From Talinum fruticosum (taxonomy: Eukaryota > Streptophyta > Magnoliopsida > Caryophyllales > Talinaceae): 64,000 nt of DNA. Location of the stretch: assembly GCA_021018815.1 (NCBI GenBank), contig JAITYX010000041.1, forward strand, positions 4,154,001-4,218,000, written 5' to 3'. The translations under genes were made by a program, and so were the position numbers. The notes below the pieces were generated by a model. That model searched no databases, was not told the origin of the DNA, and saw only the letters and a program-made list of their open reading frames with translations. Positions 61,122 to 64,000 of this stretch are shown here, piece by piece; position 1 is the first letter of the stretch, and the number at the start of each line of letters is the position of its first letter.

Positions 61122-61656
61122 TCATCGCTTCTTTTTATCATCGAGTCCGAGGACGTGCAACGAGCTAAAGTGAAGTTGCATTCCCAACTTACGCCACAAA
61201 GTTCGCCAAAAATGACTCATGAATTTGACATCTCTGTCTGAAGTGATAGTCTTTAGAATCCCATGGAGGCAAACAATCTCATGAAAATAAAGATTATCAA
61301 TTTGAGTAGCGTCGTGAGTCTTGTTATAAGACACTAATTGAGCCATCTTGGAAGATCGATCCACAGCAACCATAATGGAATCTTTGTTTCTTTGGGTACG
61401 AGATAGCCTAACAACAAAGTCCATGCTCACATCTTCCTAAGGAGCTTCGGGTATAGGCAATGGTGTATAAAAATCGGTGTTTTTTTCGTCGAGCTTTTGC
61501 AATATGACAAGTCTTGCACCTTTTAATAAATATATCAACATCTCGTGACAAGCGGGGCCAAAAGAAATGCTCGGAGATGATTGATAATATCTTGTCTCTT
61601 CCAAAATGTCTAGCAAGGCCACTTGCATGACATTCTATTAAGATCATATCATACAA
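61122..61656 (-). pseudogene. gypsy integrase zinc-binding domain and core
   Basis: 61408-61656 carries GLARHFGRDKIL, EHFFWPRL and CKTCHIAKARRKKH, i.e. the H-H-C-C zinc site with C-x2-C. 61122-61430 carries MSMDFVVRLSRTQRNKDSIM (catalytic Asp in MDF), VDRSSKMAQLV, then ITSDRDVKFMSHFWRTL (second catalytic Asp in SDRD). The Glu block is not in this frame. Confidence 0.85.
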
Positions 61657-61919
61657 CGAACATTAAGGTATGCATAGTTAAGTTCCTCTAAACAAGTATC
61701 CATCTTAACAATGAAACTGTTTATAAGATCCTTTAACACATTTCTATAGCATTCCAAAATCATTGTCATCTTCATATAACTCTTTCAAAATTTCAAAGCC
61801 GGTTACCTTCACTTGAAGAGTAGAAAATAAGGCATGTCTTTGACTTAATACATTGACAACTTTATTTTGAGTTCCAGACTTATGCTTTAAGAAAAAGTTA
61901 AATTTTAACAAGAACTCAC

Positions 61920-62300
61920 TACATTTAGCATGACGACGCTGAAGTTTTTGCTAGCTGTGTAGATACTTAAGTGACTTGTGATATGAGTAAATTAAAAATT
62001 CTTTCACCAGCAACTAATGACTCCAAAGGTTGAGGGCACGAATAATGGCATAAAATTCCTTCTCATAAGTGGAAAATTTATGCTTGGAATCATTTAACTT
62101 TTCATCGAAAAATGTGATAGGTTGTCTTTCTTGACTTAGAAATGCACCTATACCAACTCCGAAGCAACACAATCAACTTCAAACACTTTATCAAAATTTG
62201 GAAGAGCTAGTATTGGAGCTTTCGTGATTAACTGTTTTAGCTCTTTAAAACTTCGTTTGGCGTACGAAGTCCACTCAAACTTTTTGAAGGTTAGCTCTTG
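61920..62300 (-). pseudogene. gypsy RT end and RNase H remnant
   Basis: Minus-strand blocks in several frames: FEWTSYAKRSFKELKQLI (RT-RNase H junction), LALPNFDKVFEVDCVAS, NFMPLFV near the E-F-Y-A pattern, and HKSLKYLHS...RHAKCSEFLLKF (compare H-x-A-L-K-Y...RHAKWVEFL). These are standard gypsy RNase H landmarks, but stops interrupt them. Confidence 0.7.
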
Positions 62301-62305
62301 GACAA

Positions 62306-62515
62306 GTTAAGTTACACTAGAAGGGGGTGAATAAGTGATGGAAGATTTTTGAGAATTAGCAAACTAATATGCTCAACAAACACTTAGAAAACAATTCCGA
62401 GTCTAGATTGAACTCGGAAAGTGCTCGACACGAAATACGTGGAAATCCTCCCGGGAATGTAGGATCCACGGCCGGGCGGGGCCCGCCGAGCTTCCCAACT
62501 TGTGTTGGGTCTCTT
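62306..62515 (-). mobile_element. LTR-like fragment related to 50735-51015
   Basis: On the minus strand it shares with 50735-51015 the blocks GGATTTCCACGTA, CCGAGTTC-x-x-TCTAGACTCGGAATTG, GTCTTCCATCAC-like sequence and TTATTCACCCCCTTCTAGTG. It abuts the truncated gypsy fragment and probably caused that truncation. Confidence 0.55.
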
Positions 62516-64000
62516 TTTTAAAATTGATTTTGAAGATGCTTTTAAAAAGTCGATTTTGGAATGTGGAAATGAACTTTTTATTAATAATTTTCGAATTTTA
62601 TTAAATCTAATTTAAAACGAATTAAGAAAAGTTGAATGGCGGTTTTATTAACCATTTATTTTAGTAATTATTTTGAGAAGTCTCGGGATATTTTTCTTAA
62701 CCAAAAAATAAAAATTAGGGTTTCTATTTCTGTCATGAGGTTCTAGGGCCAAACTGGTGTGAAAACACCGGTTTGGACTCGAGCCCGCCTATAAACCACA
62801 CGGTGTATGCCGCCGCCTGCATCTAGTGGTGGCCGACGCCGACCGGAGGCCATAGTTGATGAGATTAGCCTCGGCCTCTACCCTGGTTGGGCAGATCCAT
62901 ATCCTGTTTTTCACTATTCAGTCAAAAATAGCCGGAAGTAGATTTGAATAGAAATAAGCAAGAAGAGGAGTCATTAGTAAGTTTTTAAGAGAAAAAAACT
63001 GACAAAAACATAAAAGTAAAATTTGCTCTCTCGATCTTAGTATGGGAAAACTAAGACTGAAAAAGGTTAAAAATGATTTCATCGGTCTTTGAACCGAGAA
63101 TTAGATTCGGGGCGAGGGTAAGAAACGTAGACATAAAGCCTTTCGTTACGCCCGTTCGAAGACGGCCATTACTAGTTCGAGTAGTGAATTAAAATAATGT
63201 AAAACAAGCGAGCAAGCAACAATATGCGATAAAGAATTAAAGAAATCAAAACATAAATAAGAAAAGCGATAATGACAGAAATAAAGAAAGCGGAAAAGTG
63301 AAAAGAAAAGAAAAACGAAAAGAAAAGAAAAGAAAGCGGAAAAATAAAAGATTACATCGGGTGGGGAGGAATTAAAAGCAATACATCGTTTGTCCACAAT
63401 ACGTAAAGCAATCAAGAAAGCATAAAATAAAATAAACCGTTGAAGATCGAATCTGGGGCCCTCGGGTTGTCTCACCTGTTAATCTGGATCTCGGATCCGG
63501 ATCTCTTGATGCGATGATGGCGAATTGAAGGGGCTTTTGTGAGTTTATGTGTAGATAGGTAAAAGGATATATGATTAGTGGAGGTCTTGGGTTCGGATGT
63601 TTGAAGTATAATCAAAGTAGAGAAGGAATAGGTTGAAAAGGGACCAAGAAATCATAATACAAATGAGAGTATTTAGTAGCTCTTAGTCGAGTTTCAACAG
63701 CGTGAGGTTAAGGAAGTAAGTCGTGTGGGAATGAAAGCCAAGGCTTTCTATTTATAGGGAGAGGTTAGGTCAAGGAATGACCTAGGGTTTGCTCTTGGCC
63801 AGCCGTCCAAAATCAGCAACAAAAATCAGGCGAGATATTGTGAAGATTCAACCGAATAGAAGAGATAAGATCGGATAGAACCGGGAAGGCCGGCGCCGAC
63901 CATCAAGGGATGCCTAGAGTTTCGTGCCCTAGCGTGTTTTCAAGGGAGTCTCTAGGGAAAACACAACGTTCCACTTAACATTTTGGGGTGGCAAGTGCCG
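62516..64000. other. Repeat-like DNA without recognised coding domain
   Basis: A purine-rich tract (AAAGAAAAGAAA units) runs at about 63180-63350. A CTATTTATAGGGAGAGG stretch at 63748 and the general layout resemble LTR or retroelement untranslated DNA. A 109-codon minus frame at 63146-63475 is Phe-rich because of the purine tract and is not supported as a gene. Confidence 0.35.

Larger units (their letters stand above)
59176..62305 (-). mobile_element. Rearranged Ty3/gypsy fragment with tandemly duplicated 3' part
   Basis: The minus-strand order is RT end and RNase H (about 61930-62300), integrase zinc domain and core (61122-61656), then the integrase C-terminal part plus 3' end, present twice in tandem (60170-61150 and 59176-60169, about 90 percent alike by eye). 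Each copy ends with a purine tract (AATAAGGGGAGCTTGACAATC in the left copy) and LTR-like sequence of about 395 bp. No 5' LTR is present. The right edge at 62305 is cut by an LTR-like fragment. Frames are broken, so the element is dead. Confidence 0.78.

Noticed and set aside
63146..63475. 109-codon Phe/Leu-rich frame as a membrane protein
   Set aside because: Its composition follows from the GAAAA-type purine tract on the opposite strand; no start context or homologous motif.

Overview
This is nuclear DNA of a flowering plant, dominated by transposable elements. The evidence is nested LTR retrotransposons, L1-type LINEs, CACTA and hAT DNA transposons, MITEs, long AT microsatellites, and a plant SYP12-type syntaxin. 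There is no operon structure, plastid gene or rRNA. I cannot resolve the species. Only two host coding models look intact: a syntaxin (54797-55705, minus) and a small heavy-metal-associated (HMA) domain gene in at least two exons (28176-29577, minus). A third host trace is a broken fragment of the DNA polymerase epsilon B subunit (DPB2/POLE2-like, 17027-17491, plus).

Layout, left to right. 1-3786 is the right part of a CACTA element with transposase-like pieces and a Ulp1-like protease remnant. 4576-6646 is a hAT-type element carrying long trinucleotide repeats and a second hAT-type element (5543-6213), each with 8-bp target duplications. 8691-12560 is a decayed Ty1/copia element. 12561-20655 is mostly non-coding, with the DPB2 fragment and a Tourist-like MITE. 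20660-27842 is a LINE split by a solo LTR that is itself split by a young Ale-like copia element. 28176-29577 is the HMA gene, whose last codons lie inside a CACTA terminus.

31950-53060 is a second LINE opened by at least three insertions: a 209-bp CACTA-like MITE (TSD ACA), a CACTA element at 33714-48171 (TSD CAC), and an unclassified block at about 49275-51025. The CACTA element holds three 570-630-bp palindromes and a miRNA-like foldback. It also received a 9.1-kb Tekay-like Ty3/gypsy element with 2.79-kb LTRs, which landed in an (AT)n microsatellite. To the right lie a SINE with a perfect 17-bp target duplication, the syntaxin, hairpin MITEs, and a rearranged gypsy fragment with a roughly 1-kb tandem duplication (59176-62305).

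The host genes do not form a pathway. The main story is the order of insertions, which can be read from target-site duplications. Two cautions apply. Many frameshifts may be sequence errors, because the paired gypsy LTRs differ repeatedly by TCG versus TG or CTG. All boundaries were placed by eye.
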